Below are positions 40,450-49,577 of a stretch of DNA of 64,000 nucleotides, in pieces (within the stretch, counting starts at the first letter, position 1; the number at the start of each line of letters is the position of its first letter). The notes under the pieces are model-generated. The model was not told the DNA's origin, did not search any database, and worked only from the letters and a program-made list of their open reading frames with translations. The DNA is from DATHTS01 sp965219305. GTDB taxonomy: Bacteria > Acidobacteriota > Blastocatellia > Pyrinomonadales > Pyrinomonadaceae. The position numbers and the translations under genes were made by a program. Location of the stretch: the NCBI GenBank assembly GCA_965219305.1, contig OZ244725.1:2976001-3040000 (forward strand). Direction: 5' to 3'.

Positions 40450-41514
40450 ATGCTTACCAGATGTGAACATTGCAAATTTAAGAACACGGCGGACGCTGGG
40501 TTCTGTGTCGGTTGCGGGACTGAAGATTTTAAAATCGCGCCGTATTTTGGTGAAAATAAATCTTTCCCGCTGTCATTTTTGCTTTTGCTGGCGATGTTGA
40601 TCGCGGGCGTAGTCGTTACCGGCGCGTATTTTCATTCGCAGTTTAACGACCCCGAAAATTTGAGGTCGAATTTGCAAATTGCCGCGCTGATCGGGATCGT
40701 CACCGGATTGGTTGCGGCTTATTTTATTGCGGGAATTATCAATTCCAGAACGGCGCGTTCGAAACGAAAAGAGCGCGGCGCGGCGTTGGCGAACTTTAAT
40801 TTGGAGAAGATCGAGGACGAAATTGCCGGACATATTCAGCGTTTGTCGGACGAAAGCAGCGCGCTGCTCGATGGAATGTTAAATGCCGGCGGGCAAGATT
40901 CGGAAACTGAAATCGTTGTCGAAGATCAGGAAGAGATTGATAATAACGACGAAGAATACGCAACGGAATTTGAAAGCGAGAAAAACTATGACGAAGCCGT
41001 TCTTGAATCTATGTTCGAAAATGTCGGCGAAACGGAGCGGCATTTTTACGAAACAGTCGAGGCAAAACTTGCGCTGCGTCGTGTTCAGCAAAAGGAAATT
41101 TTTCTGTTGAAATATCAAAATGAAGCTGTTTTTTGGTATGAAAACGAGAACGAAAGATATTTTTACGACTTGGATAAAAGTCTCGGCGAGCGCGTCAAAG
41201 ACCTACGTCTGTGGGAAGATGAATATGAACTCGGCGAAGGAAACCGTTATTTTGCGACGTTTTCCGGTGTAGAAGAAAATTTTACAAAAAGAGTTGAAGA
41301 TGTGCGGCGATTTTACGAAAAACTTGACGACGGCAAAGATGAAGATGCCGTTTTTGATGCGAAACTTTTCCCGTTTCTCGCCGATGAAAACAAGTTTTCT
41401 GAAACAAGTGTCAAAAAATTATTAGAATCTTACGAAAAATCTCTGCGCGAAATCGAAGTAGATTACAAAAATCTCAAACCGGAAGTTGAAGCAGATTGGG
41501 ATTTGCCGTATTAA
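40450..41514 (+). CDS. Zinc-ribbon membrane protein of unknown function
   Basis: 354 residues from the ATG at 40450; a TTG at 40369 could add 27 residues with another CxxC. An N-terminal zinc ribbon CEHCKFKNTADAGFCVGCG is followed by two transmembrane helices (PLSFLLLLAMLIAGVVVTGA and LQIAALIGIVTGLVAAYFIAG). A long acidic, helical cytoplasmic region (about residues 110-354) is rich in Glu/Asp/Tyr. No known family for the C-terminal part. Its stop overlaps the transporter fragment on the other strand. Confidence 0.65.
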   Translation: MLTRCEHCKFKNTADAGFCVGCGTEDFKIAPYFGENKSFPLSFLLLLAMLIAGVVVTGAYFHSQFNDPENLRSNLQIAALIGIVTGLVAAYFIAGIINSRTARSKRKERGAALANFNLEKIEDEIAGHIQRLSDESSALLDGMLNAGGQDSETEIVVEDQEEIDNNDEEYATEFESEKNYDEAVLESMFENVGETERHFYETVEAKLALRRVQQKEIFLLKYQNEAVFWYENENERYFYDLDKSLGERVKDLRLWEDEYELGEGNRYFATFSGVEENFTKRVEDVRRFYEKLDDGKDEDAVFDAKLFPFLADENKFSETSVKKLLESYEKSLREIEVDYKNLKPEVEADWDLPY

Positions 41515-41699
41515 ACCGTCACCGCAAAACCTTTTTTGTAAACGATATAAAGTCCCAAACCCACGCTGACGAGTCCGGCGATGGTTTGGAGTGTGCGGTT
41601 GAAAAGATTGAAATTTTTCGCCGTGAAATGAAACGGCAGACCGACGAAAAAATTCATAATCATTCCGCTAATCGAATTGATTCCGCCGCGAAATTTTAT
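41511..41699 (-). pseudogene. C-terminal fragment of a UreH/NicO-like membrane transporter
   Basis: The frame, open only after a stop at 41700, reads GGINSISGMIMNFFVGLPFH then ...RTLQTIAGLVSVGLGLYIVYKKGF and a stop. This resembles the last two helices of UreH-type nickel permeases. The N-terminal part is missing, and it abuts the stop of the complete NicO gene. I read it as the leftover 3' end of a gene otherwise lost. Confidence 0.62.
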
Positions 41700-43207
41700 T
41701 TAATAAAAGATGTATAGCAAATCACTGCGCCGAGACAGGCGATGACGAACGAACTGAAAACCGGAAGTGCTTTGATAACACGACTTTCCGCAATCTTCGA
41801 ACCTCCGAATGCTTTTCCGACGTAAAGAAAAACCAAACCGACAGTCGTCAATGTTGCAGCTAAACCGAAGCTGAAAAATATCGTCAAAATTAGACCGAAA
41901 CCGATTTTATTGGCGGAAATCGCCGCGAGCAAAAGCACGAGAGCCGACGGACAAGGCAGCAGTCCGCCGGAAATACCGAGCGCGAGCAAACTTTTCCAGG
42001 TTACGCTTTCCGGCGGCAAGTGTGTATGAGTCGAACCGCCGTGTGTGTGCGTCAAAGCATCGTTTACTTGATCCTGTTCGTGCGGCTGCGCGTAATCTTG
42101 TTCCGCATCGTTAGTAAGTATAGGTTCGTCGTTTGGATGCGCGTGGTCGTGTCCGTGATGATCGTCTTTCTTCCAACCTAAAGCTATAAAAAGACGATCT
42201 TTAAACATCGTTAACCCGATAAAGAAAACCAGCAAACCTGAAATAAAACTAAGAAACGGCAGCAATGTTTCCGGTAAAATATAATTCGATGCAAAAAGCG
42301 TTATAAGTCCGAGCGCGAAAACGCCGAGCGTGTGTGTAACTGTTACAGTTAAACCGAGAAAAACCGCGTGTTTCGGCGTTCCGCGCGAACCGACGAGATA
42401 TGCGCCGACGACGGCTTTGCCGTGTCCGGGCGACATCGCGTGCATCGCGCCGAGACCGAATGCCAGTAAAAGTGCGAAAATCACGATTGTCGGTGTAATT
42501 TCGGGGACATTTATCAGTTCGGCGAGCCGGTCTTTCTGAACTGCCGCCGTCTTATGTCCGTCGCGGTTTTGCAGAGGTTTTGCCTGTGCCGGAACTGTGC
42601 CGGACGTAATTGAAAATTCCGCCGAGCGTTCGGCAAGCGGCGCGTTGATGCTGTCTTGCGGATACGATTTTAATTCGTCTGTGATTCCGCTTCCGTAAGC
42701 CGTGCTGTCGAAGACATTTACGCCGCCTGTGCGGTTAACGACAACTTCATCCCAACCGATTCGCTCAACGTAATTTTTGTTTTCATATTTGATTTTATTA
42801 ACGGTATCCGTCGCTGTATAATCGGCGACCAAATCCCATTTGATTGTCAATGTCGGAAGATTTTCCGTGCTTTCTTTGGTCGAGATACTTTTTGAAATTT
42901 CGCGCAATTGGAGCGGTTTTCCGTCCACCAACAGGAAAAGATTTGATAAATACTGCGGAGTAACTTTCTCGGCGTATTGATTTAATTCCGCTTGGGAATA
43001 TACGCCGTCTTTGTCAGTGTCAATTTCATTTTTCGCTTGAAAAGTCGGAATTTCCGCCATATCAAGAACCGAGCGAATTTTGATTTGTGAATTTTCGACT
43101 TCGAGCCGCGAATACTGGTTGATGCTGAAATTGCCCAACGGATGTGCAAAAACCGAAACTGCACAAAAAGCTGTGAAAATTAGCAATCCGATGTATTTTT
43201 TCTTCAT
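41696..43207 (-). CDS. NicO/RcnA-type nickel-cobalt transporter with N-terminal extracytoplasmic domain
   Basis: 503 residues from the ATG at 43207 (MKKKYIGLLIFTAF). A signal peptide ends at VFAHPLG, then a periplasmic domain of about 200 residues (HPLGNFSINQYSRLEV, DTDKDGVYSQAEL). Six hydrophobic segments form the NicO transporter: GLGAMHAMSPGHGKAVVGAYLVG and GGLLPCPSALVLLLAAI. A His/Asp-rich loop (HHGHDHAHPNDE, THTHGGSTHTH) sits between helices, as in metal exporters and importers of this family. Direction and metal are not determined. A decayed TPR gene lies upstream. Confidence 0.84.
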   Translation of the reverse strand: MKKKYIGLLIFTAFCAVSVFAHPLGNFSINQYSRLEVENSQIKIRSVLDMAEIPTFQAKNEIDTDKDGVYSQAELNQYAEKVTPQYLSNLFLLVDGKPLQLREISKSISTKESTENLPTLTIKWDLVADYTATDTVNKIKYENKNYVERIGWDEVVVNRTGGVNVFDSTAYGSGITDELKSYPQDSINAPLAERSAEFSITSGTVPAQAKPLQNRDGHKTAAVQKDRLAELINVPEITPTIVIFALLLAFGLGAMHAMSPGHGKAVVGAYLVGSRGTPKHAVFLGLTVTVTHTLGVFALGLITLFASNYILPETLLPFLSFISGLLVFFIGLTMFKDRLFIALGWKKDDHHGHDHAHPNDEPILTNDAEQDYAQPHEQDQVNDALTHTHGGSTHTHLPPESVTWKSLLALGISGGLLPCPSALVLLLAAISANKIGFGLILTIFFSFGLAATLTTVGLVFLYVGKAFGGSKIAESRVIKALPVFSSFVIACLGAVICYTSFIK

Positions 43208-43314
43208 ATATTTTAAATCTTTTAAAGCCGGAATATAAGATTTTAACTTAATTCTCATAAATTCTCATTTGCAGCTTTCAATTGCAAAGTATCAAATGCC
43301 GGATTCGTGTCTAA

Positions 43315-43530
43315 TTACTTTGTTAATAACTCTTTAGCTTCATTTTTAATCGCCGGTTTCGCTTTCGATCAGGCGTAATGCAAAAATAATACATCTCCGG
43401 TTTTTACACACATTGCTTCTTCGCTCGCTTTTTTCGCTTCTTCAAAACGTCATTTTTTATAGAGTGTTCAAGCCAACACATCTTCCGTGTAAATATCCTT
43501 TCACATTTTGTATTGGCGTGTATTAAAATT
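43315..43530 (-). pseudogene. Decayed TPR-protein gene (3' part)
   Basis: One frame gives KDIYTEDVLA(stop)TLYKK(stop)RFEEAKKASEEAMCVKTGDV, then LFLHYA(stop)SKAKPAIKNEAKELLTK(stop). This is recognisable TPR sequence of the LAWALYKxGRFEEA type with four internal TGA codons. The TGAs replace an expected Trp and Gly (TGG or GGA changed by one base). It lies directly upstream of the NicO gene, where TPR genes are often found. Confidence 0.7.
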
Positions 43531-43909
43531 TATCTGTTTTGTTCGGTAATTTAAATTGCCGAACCGACTTTATCCGACGAAAAAACAGGTCGAATTTTCG
43601 CTGTAAATTAATAAATCTACTTATCATTGGTATTCGCAGAATTTCGCAAAACAGATGCGAAAAATCTTTTCAAATTCTATCTGCTTTTGTTCGTCAAGTG
43701 CCTTAATATCAACGTCGGCACAACCGAAAAATCTTTCAGATTTAGTTACTTCGGTCTAATAATACCGAATTGGTTACCATTTATGTTCAATAATTTCAGA
43801 ATGCTTTTGATAAAATTTTTTGCCGGCAGAAATTTTGCAGAAAGTGATAAATTTCGCCGAGTTTGTTATTGTATTTGATTGACTCGAATTTTGTTTATAT
43901 AAAAGTTTT
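43531..43909. other. Non-coding spacer upstream of lepA
   Basis: AT-rich, without a credible gene; the 83-codon frame at 43627-43878 has no family resemblance. It presumably carries the lepA promoter, but I cannot place one with confidence. Confidence 0.45.
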
Positions 43910-45712
43910 ATGAATCCTGAACGCATCAGAAATTTTTCGATCATCGCCCACATTGACCACGGCAAATCAACGCTTGCCGACCGCATTTTGCAATTGACGG
44001 GCGCGGTTGCCGACCGCGATATGGAAGCACAATTGCTCGACAATATGGATTTGGAACGCGAGCGCGGAATTACGATCAAATCTCACGCCGTCCGTCTCGA
44101 TTACAAAGCGAAAGACGGAAACGATTACATTTTAAATTTGATTGACACGCCCGGACACGTTGATTTTTCCTACGAAGTTTCGAGAAGTCTGAGCGCGTGC
44201 GAAGGCGCACTTTTGATTGTTGACGCTTCGCAGGGCGTTGAAGCGCAGACGCTGGCGAACACATATCTCGCGCTCGAGAACGATCTCGAACTCATTCCCG
44301 TTTTAAATAAAATTGATCTTCCGTCCGCCGAACCCGAACGAATTAAAGAACAGATCGAAAACATCATCGGCTTGGACGCGAGCGATGCAGTTTTGGCGAG
44401 CGCGAAAACCGGAGTCGGCATCGAAGAAATTCTCGAACAGATTATTGCCAAAATTCCCGCGCCGCAAGGCGATAAAGATGCGCCGCTCAAAGCCTTGATC
44501 TTCGACAGTTGGTATGACACATATCGCGGCGTGATCGTTCTGTTCCGCGTTATCGAAGGCACGATCAAAAAAGGCACGAAGATAAGATTTTTCAACACCG
44601 GACGCGATTATCTGATCGAAACGCTCGGCGTAAATCGTCCCGCGCCGACACCGATCAACGAACTTTCGGTCGGCGAAGTCGGCTTTTTGACCGCTTCGAT
44701 CAAAACTGTTGCAGATGTGCAGATCGGCGACACGATCACCGAAGCGGCGCGTCCCGTTGACACGCCGTTTCCCGGTTTTCAGGAAGTAAAACCGATGGTT
44801 TTCGCCGGACTTTATCCAATTGACACCGCACAATACGAAGACCTGCGCGACGCGATGGACAAACTCCGCTTGAATGACGCATCTTTCTTTTACGAACCCG
44901 AATCTTCGACCGCTTTAGGTTTCGGTTTTCGCTGTGGATTTCTCGGATTACTGCATATGGAAATCGTGCAGGAAAGACTCGAACGCGAATTTAATCTCGA
45001 CTTAATTACGACCGCGCCCGGCGTTCGTTACCGCGTTACGACGACGAAAGGCGAAGTTCTCGAAGTTGATTCGCCGTCGAAAATGCCGGAAACGGGACGA
45101 ATTGACAAGATCGAAGAGCCGTATATCGAAGCGACGATTCTCACCGGCGACGCATATCTCGGCGGAATTCTGCCGCTGTTAGACGAAAAACGCGGCGTGC
45201 AGAAAAAATTTGAATACGTTACGGAAAACCGCGTGATGCTCGTCTATGAACTGCCGCTTAATGAAATCGTTCTGGATTTCTACGACCGTCTAAAGAGCGT
45301 TTCCAAAGGTTACGCCTCGCTCGATTATCATTTTTCCGATTACCGCGAAAGCAATCTCGTCAAACTCGACGTTTTAGTTTCCGGCGAACCCGTTGACGCG
45401 CTTTCATTAGTCCTGCACCGCTCGACCGCCGAAGCGAAAGGCAAACTCGTTACGGCAAAAATGAAAGAACTCATCCCGCGCCAGATGTTCGAAGTCCCGA
45501 TCCAAGCCGCCATCGGCAGTAAAATCATCGCCCGGGAAACCGTCAAGGCAATGGGCAAAAACGTCACCGCCAAATGCTACGGCGGCGATATCTCGCGCAA
45601 ACGAAAACTATTGGAAAAACAAAAAGAAGGGAAGAAACGAATGAAAAAAGTCGGCAGAGTAGAAATCCCGCAAGAAGCGTTTTTGGCGGTTTTGAAGGTT
45701 AATGAAGGTTAA
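43910..45712 (+). CDS. lepA: Elongation factor 4 (LepA)
   Basis: 600 residues, the standard length. G1 AHIDHGKST is at 13-21, G3 DTPGH, and G4 NKIDL. EF-G-like domains II, III and V follow, then the LepA-specific C-terminal domain (AIGSKIIARETVKAMGKNVTAKCYGGDISRKRKLLEKQKEGKKRMK). It is a ribosomal GTPase that remodels stalled or mistranslocated ribosomes. Complete; the last codons carry a small GGTTAATGAAGGTTAA micro-repeat. Confidence 0.97.
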   Translation: MNPERIRNFSIIAHIDHGKSTLADRILQLTGAVADRDMEAQLLDNMDLERERGITIKSHAVRLDYKAKDGNDYILNLIDTPGHVDFSYEVSRSLSACEGALLIVDASQGVEAQTLANTYLALENDLELIPVLNKIDLPSAEPERIKEQIENIIGLDASDAVLASAKTGVGIEEILEQIIAKIPAPQGDKDAPLKALIFDSWYDTYRGVIVLFRVIEGTIKKGTKIRFFNTGRDYLIETLGVNRPAPTPINELSVGEVGFLTASIKTVADVQIGDTITEAARPVDTPFPGFQEVKPMVFAGLYPIDTAQYEDLRDAMDKLRLNDASFFYEPESSTALGFGFRCGFLGLLHMEIVQERLEREFNLDLITTAPGVRYRVTTTKGEVLEVDSPSKMPETGRIDKIEEPYIEATILTGDAYLGGILPLLDEKRGVQKKFEYVTENRVMLVYELPLNEIVLDFYDRLKSVSKGYASLDYHFSDYRESNLVKLDVLVSGEPVDALSLVLHRSTAEAKGKLVTAKMKELIPRQMFEVPIQAAIGSKIIARETVKAMGKNVTAKCYGGDISRKRKLLEKQKEGKKRMKKVGRVEIPQEAFLAVLKVNEG

Positions 45713-45724
45713 AATAAGTTGAAT

Positions 45725-47005
45725 ATGAAAAAGATTTTCGCAATCGCGTTTTTTATTTCGGCAATGTGCGTTTTCGCGTTCGGGCAGAAGTTGCTTCCGG
45801 AAATTGAAATTGCGCGGGAGATCAAACTTCTCAGGTCAACGCATAAAAATGTGCTGAAAATTATGGGAGAATTTGACCGCGATGAAGATGATGGCGAAGA
45901 AGAAGATGACGAAGTAAATAATGAAATTTTTCGTTCAGACAGGGCAACTGTTAAAGTTTCCTTTTCAACGGGCGGTTGTTCGGAAGATTTTGATGCCTTT
46001 GATCTTCCCGTCTGGAATATTTCTAAACAAATTGCAACGAAGGTCGTTGTTGAATTTCATGAAACTACGACATTGAAGGATTTAGGAATGAATCTGTCCG
46101 GTTTTAAGAAAAGATTGGAAGATGAGGATTATGAAGATTCCGAAGAATTTATTTATTACGACGATAATGCCGGAATAATGATATTGACCGATGAAGACGA
46201 AGTCGAAAAAATAATTCTTCACCCGCCGAAAAAAGACATCGGTTATTTATGCGTCAATGAAGGCAATGAAGAACTTCTATCGGGAGAAAAGAGTTTTATC
46301 GATGTGGTCAAAGACAGCGCATACGTTTGCAGGCTGCTCAACTATCCGACGGATGTTACGAATTTGGATTTGAAACCGAACGGAGTTTTCGGTTGTAAAA
46401 ACGAAAACTGCACGGATGCGAAAAAGGAAATCTCCGTCAGCACGACGGCAGTTGATAAAGAAAACGAGGTTTTGACCTATGAATACTTTGTTTCCGGCGG
46501 CGAGATTGTCGGAAGCGGCGCGAATGTCGTTTGGGATTTGAGGAATGTTAAGCCCGGAACTTATTCGATCACGGCGAGCGCGAGCGACGGTTGCGGAATT
46601 TGCGGAGAAACGAAAACACAGTATGTTTTGGTCGGGGAAAATTCTTTTGAAACGATTCCTCCGGCGAAGATAAAGCAGATGACTTTGGATAAAACCGAAC
46701 TCGTCGCGTCGTGTCCAGTCGGTCGTCTGAGAAAAGTTCGCTGTCCGTCGGGCAATTGCGGCATTGCGGTTCGGACGGTCGCGGTTTCAAACGATAAGGG
46801 CGCGAATTTTACTTACAAATATGAAGTTACGGGCGGCAAAATATTCGGCGAAGGCGCAAATATCGTCTGGGATTTATCGGAACTTACGCTCGGAACATAC
46901 ACAATCAAGGTAAAGGCAAGCGACGACGGCGTGCTTTTCAGCGATCCGACAGAGACGACAATCGAAATCATCGAAAATCCGATTTGTTCGGCGAACAAAA
47001 AATAA
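45725..47005 (+). CDS. Secreted protein with two PKD/Ig-like repeats
   Basis: 426 residues from the ATG at 45725 (TTG at 45719 rejected). A signal peptide ends at AFGQ (about residue 20), followed by a unique acidic region (about 25-215) and two Ig/PKD-like repeats. Each repeat has the form GGxIxGxGANVVWDL...GTYxIxAxADDG, at about 260-300 and 370-410. Paired Cys residues (GCKNENC, CGIC) suggest disulfides. These repeats are frequent in acidobacterial exported proteins. Function unknown. It follows lepA by 12 bases and precedes a paralogue by 12 bases. Confidence 0.75.
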   Translation: MKKIFAIAFFISAMCVFAFGQKLLPEIEIAREIKLLRSTHKNVLKIMGEFDRDEDDGEEEDDEVNNEIFRSDRATVKVSFSTGGCSEDFDAFDLPVWNISKQIATKVVVEFHETTTLKDLGMNLSGFKKRLEDEDYEDSEEFIYYDDNAGIMILTDEDEVEKIILHPPKKDIGYLCVNEGNEELLSGEKSFIDVVKDSAYVCRLLNYPTDVTNLDLKPNGVFGCKNENCTDAKKEISVSTTAVDKENEVLTYEYFVSGGEIVGSGANVVWDLRNVKPGTYSITASASDGCGICGETKTQYVLVGENSFETIPPAKIKQMTLDKTELVASCPVGRLRKVRCPSGNCGIAVRTVAVSNDKGANFTYKYEVTGGKIFGEGANIVWDLSELTLGTYTIKVKASDDGVLFSDPTETTIEIIENPICSANKK

Positions 47006-47017
47006 AACGAGGTGAAT

Positions 47018-47938
47018 ATGAAAAAGATTTTCGCAGTCACATTTTTTATTTCGGCAATGTGCGGTTTTGTTTTCGCGCAAACGCTGTCTGCCGAATTGGA
47101 AAAGGTCAGGCGAATTAAGTTTCTTGAATCTACGGGCGAAGATGTTAAGAAAATTCTGAGCAATTATAAGCCTGCCAATGATAAATTCTATAGATTTAGC
47201 GGCGCAAATGCGGATATTGAAATTTCATACACGGACGGTGATTGTTCGGACGAAGATTCTGACGAGATTTGGAATGTTCCCGAAGGGAAAGTTAAATATA
47301 TCGAAATTTCTCCCGATGATTCAGATGATTTGACGCTTGAAACTTTCGGTTTTAACAAATCGAATTTTCAGAAAGAACAGGAATATGCGAACGTCGAAGA
47401 TCAGTTTATTTATCATAACAAAGATTTCGGCGTTGCTTTCCGGGTAAGCGGCGGCGAGGTCGAAACAATTTTTCTGTTTCCGTCTAATAGTTTCAGATCA
47501 ATGCTCTGCGACAACGATGCGGCGAAGGAATTTTATTCGAGCAAGAGTTGGTTTAGAGAGAAAAATTTAGAAAATCGTGAGTTTTATACCGAAGGTTATT
47601 CGCCGAATTTAGATTCGTTGCAGTTAAGCGCGAATGAAATAATTATCGGCTGTAATAATTCCGAAAAAAAGACGGGCTGCGCGTTTGCCGAATATAAAAT
47701 CTCGGTAACAACTTCCGCGACCGATCCTGAAAATGATGTTTTAATTTACAAATACAATGTTTCCGGCGGCAAAATCGTCGGCGAAGGCGCGAATGTCGTC
47801 TGGGATCTTTACGGCGTTAAACCCGGAACTTATACGATTACGGCGGGAGTTGATGACGGATGCGGAATTTGCAGTCAGCCGAAAACGCAAACGGTTACTG
47901 TTAAAGAATGTACCGATTGTTCAGTGAAAGATAATTGA
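47018..47938 (+). CDS. Secreted protein with one PKD/Ig-like repeat (paralogue of upstream gene)
   Basis: 306 residues from the ATG at 47018 (ribosome site CGAGG). The signal peptide MKKIFAVTFFISAMCGFVFAQ is nearly identical to that of the upstream gene at DNA level. An N-terminal region of the same type (VRRIKFLESTGEDVKKILSNY) is followed by one repeat (YNVSGGKIVGEGANVVWDLYG...GTYTITAGVDDGCGIC). One repeat is missing compared with the neighbour, so the pair arose by tandem duplication with repeat gain or loss. A hairpin terminator follows. Confidence 0.75.
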   Translation: MKKIFAVTFFISAMCGFVFAQTLSAELEKVRRIKFLESTGEDVKKILSNYKPANDKFYRFSGANADIEISYTDGDCSDEDSDEIWNVPEGKVKYIEISPDDSDDLTLETFGFNKSNFQKEQEYANVEDQFIYHNKDFGVAFRVSGGEVETIFLFPSNSFRSMLCDNDAAKEFYSSKSWFREKNLENREFYTEGYSPNLDSLQLSANEIIIGCNNSEKKTGCAFAEYKISVTTSATDPENDVLIYKYNVSGGKIVGEGANVVWDLYGVKPGTYTITAGVDDGCGICSQPKTQTVTVKECTDCSVKDN

Positions 47939-48033
47939 ATCATCTTTTGTTTGCGAAGATTTATAGAAGATTATTTTGGTTAGACTGAAAGTTATTTCAC
48001 TTCTCTTTGTTCCATAGGAACGTTTGTTAATAG

Positions 48034-48060
48034 CCCCGCGATTTATCGTGGGGTTTATTT
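48034..48060 (+). terminator. Terminator after the paralogous secreted genes
   Basis: Stem CCCCGCGA/TCGTGGGG with a 4-base loop and a T-rich tail. It ends the unit that may begin at lepA. Confidence 0.8.
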
Positions 48061-48157
48061 GTGAAGAGATGTTTTAAGTCGCGTAAGGGACGAAAGAATC
48101 TGATTGGACTTTTTATTTATTAATGATAGATCGGCGTTTGAAAATACAATGACTGCT

Positions 48158-48325
48158 TGCCGAAATAAAACTGTTTCGATACGGAAAAACAGATAACCGA
48201 TACGAAAAAACAAGTATCCGATACGGAAAAATAGATGTTCGACGGGAAAAAACAAGTGTCCGTCAGAGAAAAACAAATATCCGATACTGAAAAACAAATG
48301 TCCGGCGCGGAAAAACGGATAACAC
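48158..48325. repeat. Degenerate 21-bp tandem repeat array (eight units)
   Basis: Eight gapless 21-base units, for example ATACGGAAAAACAGATAACCG, ATACGGAAAAATAGATGTTCG and ATACTGAAAAACAAATGTCCG. GGAAAAA and the terminal CCG are best conserved. It fills the spacer between two genes and gives a spurious repetitive minus-strand frame (FFRIGYL units). Confidence 0.9.
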
Positions 48326-48409
48326 TTTCATAATTACACATCACTGATCGTCGTTTTGTAAATATCGCTTAAATATGGACGGATTCGCCGGAGAATTTTG
48401 GATTAATTT

Positions 48410-48685
48410 ATGTGCAGAAATATCAGACAACTACATAATTTTCAGCCGCCCGCGACCGATGACGAGATTCGTGCGGCGGCGATTCAGTTTGTCAGGAAGA
48501 TCGGCGGATTTAACAAACCTTCCGCCGCGAACTCTTTGGTTTTTGAAGCGGCGGTCGAAGAAATAACAGAGTCTTCGATAAAGTTACCGGCGGCTTTGGT
48601 AACGAACGCCGCACCGAAAAACCGAGAAGTTGAACTTGAAAAAGCAAGAGAAAGAAATTTTGAAAGATTCAATAAATATTCCTAA
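48410..48685 (+). CDS. DUF2277 protein
   Basis: 91 residues matching the DUF2277 pattern throughout: MCRNIRQLHNFQPPATDDEI, then RAAAIQFVRKIGGFNKPS, and a C-terminal TNAAPKNREVELEKARER. A small cytoplasmic protein of unknown function found in many bacteria. It is transcribed alone, after the 21-bp repeat array. Confidence 0.88.
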   Translation: MCRNIRQLHNFQPPATDDEIRAAAIQFVRKIGGFNKPSAANSLVFEAAVEEITESSIKLPAALVTNAAPKNREVELEKARERNFERFNKYS

Positions 48686-48888
48686 TAACTATATTTAAGC
48701 TTTCAGATAATTCGCTGTATTAAAGCCATACGAAATATTGTTAAAATATTGTTAATTAAATAACTTCAAAACCAAACATAACTGTTGATTACAGTTAGAG
48801 TTATGGCACAACTATTGTTATGTAATAAATCAAAGAGTAAATTACTCTGAAAGGGAAAGAAAATAACAATAAAGGAAAGGAAAAAATT

Positions 48889-49170
48889 ATGATTTCATTA
48901 ATTATTTGGTTGATTTTAGGTTTCGTGGCAGGTTATCTGGCAAAGGTGATTATGCCGGGACCCGATGGCGGCGGCGTGATTCTGACAATTATTTTAGGAA
49001 TTGTCGGTGCGATAATCGGTGGATTTATCGGAAGTCTGCTGGGTTTTCCGATGGCTAGTTCGGTTGCTAATTTAAGCGCGTCACTCGGCAGTTTTATCTT
49101 CTCGATTATCGGCGCAATTGTCGTTTTGGTGATTTACCGCCTGGCGACGGGTCGCAGTTTGTCGGCTTAG
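48889..49170 (+). CDS. GlsB/YeaQ/YmgE-family stress-response membrane protein
   Basis: 93 residues, three hydrophobic segments (about 3-21, 30-57 and 63-87), with the family motif GFVAGYLAKVIMPGPDGGGVILTI and GIVGAIIGGFIGSLLG. YeaQ/YmgE proteins are small inner-membrane proteins induced in stress and stationary phase; the molecular role is not known. A strong ribosome site (AAAGGAAAGG) and a terminator mark a single-gene unit. Confidence 0.9.
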   Translation: MISLIIWLILGFVAGYLAKVIMPGPDGGGVILTIILGIVGAIIGGFIGSLLGFPMASSVANLSASLGSFIFSIIGAIVVLVIYRLATGRSLSA

Positions 49171-49193
49171 AATATCAAGTTACAATTGAATAG

Positions 49194-49232
49194 AAAAAGC
49201 CGGATGACTTTGAAGAGTTATCCGGCTTTTTT
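49194..49232 (+). terminator. Rho-independent terminator after the YeaQ-like gene
   Basis: AAAAAGCCGGATGACT pairs with AGTTATCCGGCTTTTT (one bulge) and ends in a T-run. Confidence 0.87.
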
Positions 49233-49577
49233 GCCTTTTAAAGTTATACTTTCCCAACGGTTTGTATTTCAGATGCGCGCTTGCGTAAATCCCGTTACAA
49301 ATTCTCTCGCTCAAACTGTTTTTATAAGAATTGAAATAATTTTCTTCTCTAATTTATTTGATCCGTGCGTCTCTTGCGGTTTACTTAAATTTTACGCCGA
49401 GCAAATGAATATGGGACGAAACATAAATTTAACTTTTATTTAACTACAAATTCATACTGAATTTACCGGTAATTAACTTCAAAAATTTATATTCCCATTT
49501 GCTCTGATAATTAATATCTTAAAAGGAATTTTAATGCAGCAAAAATTTACTTTTTGCATCAATGTGTTAGCAGGAAA
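49233..49577. other. Non-coding spacer before the TonB-receptor unit
   Basis: No credible gene or repeat. AT-rich near 49440-49550, where a promoter for the following unit is likely but not identifiable with confidence. Confidence 0.45.

Noticed and set aside
48158..48325. CRISPR array
   Set aside because: Units are 21 bases, adjacent without spacers, and degenerate; no cas genes are nearby. The same applies to 33167-33313.
48055..48344. Two minus-strand open frames with FFRIGYL-type seven-residue repeats
   Set aside because: They are translations of the 21-bp DNA repeat array; no start context and no family resemblance.
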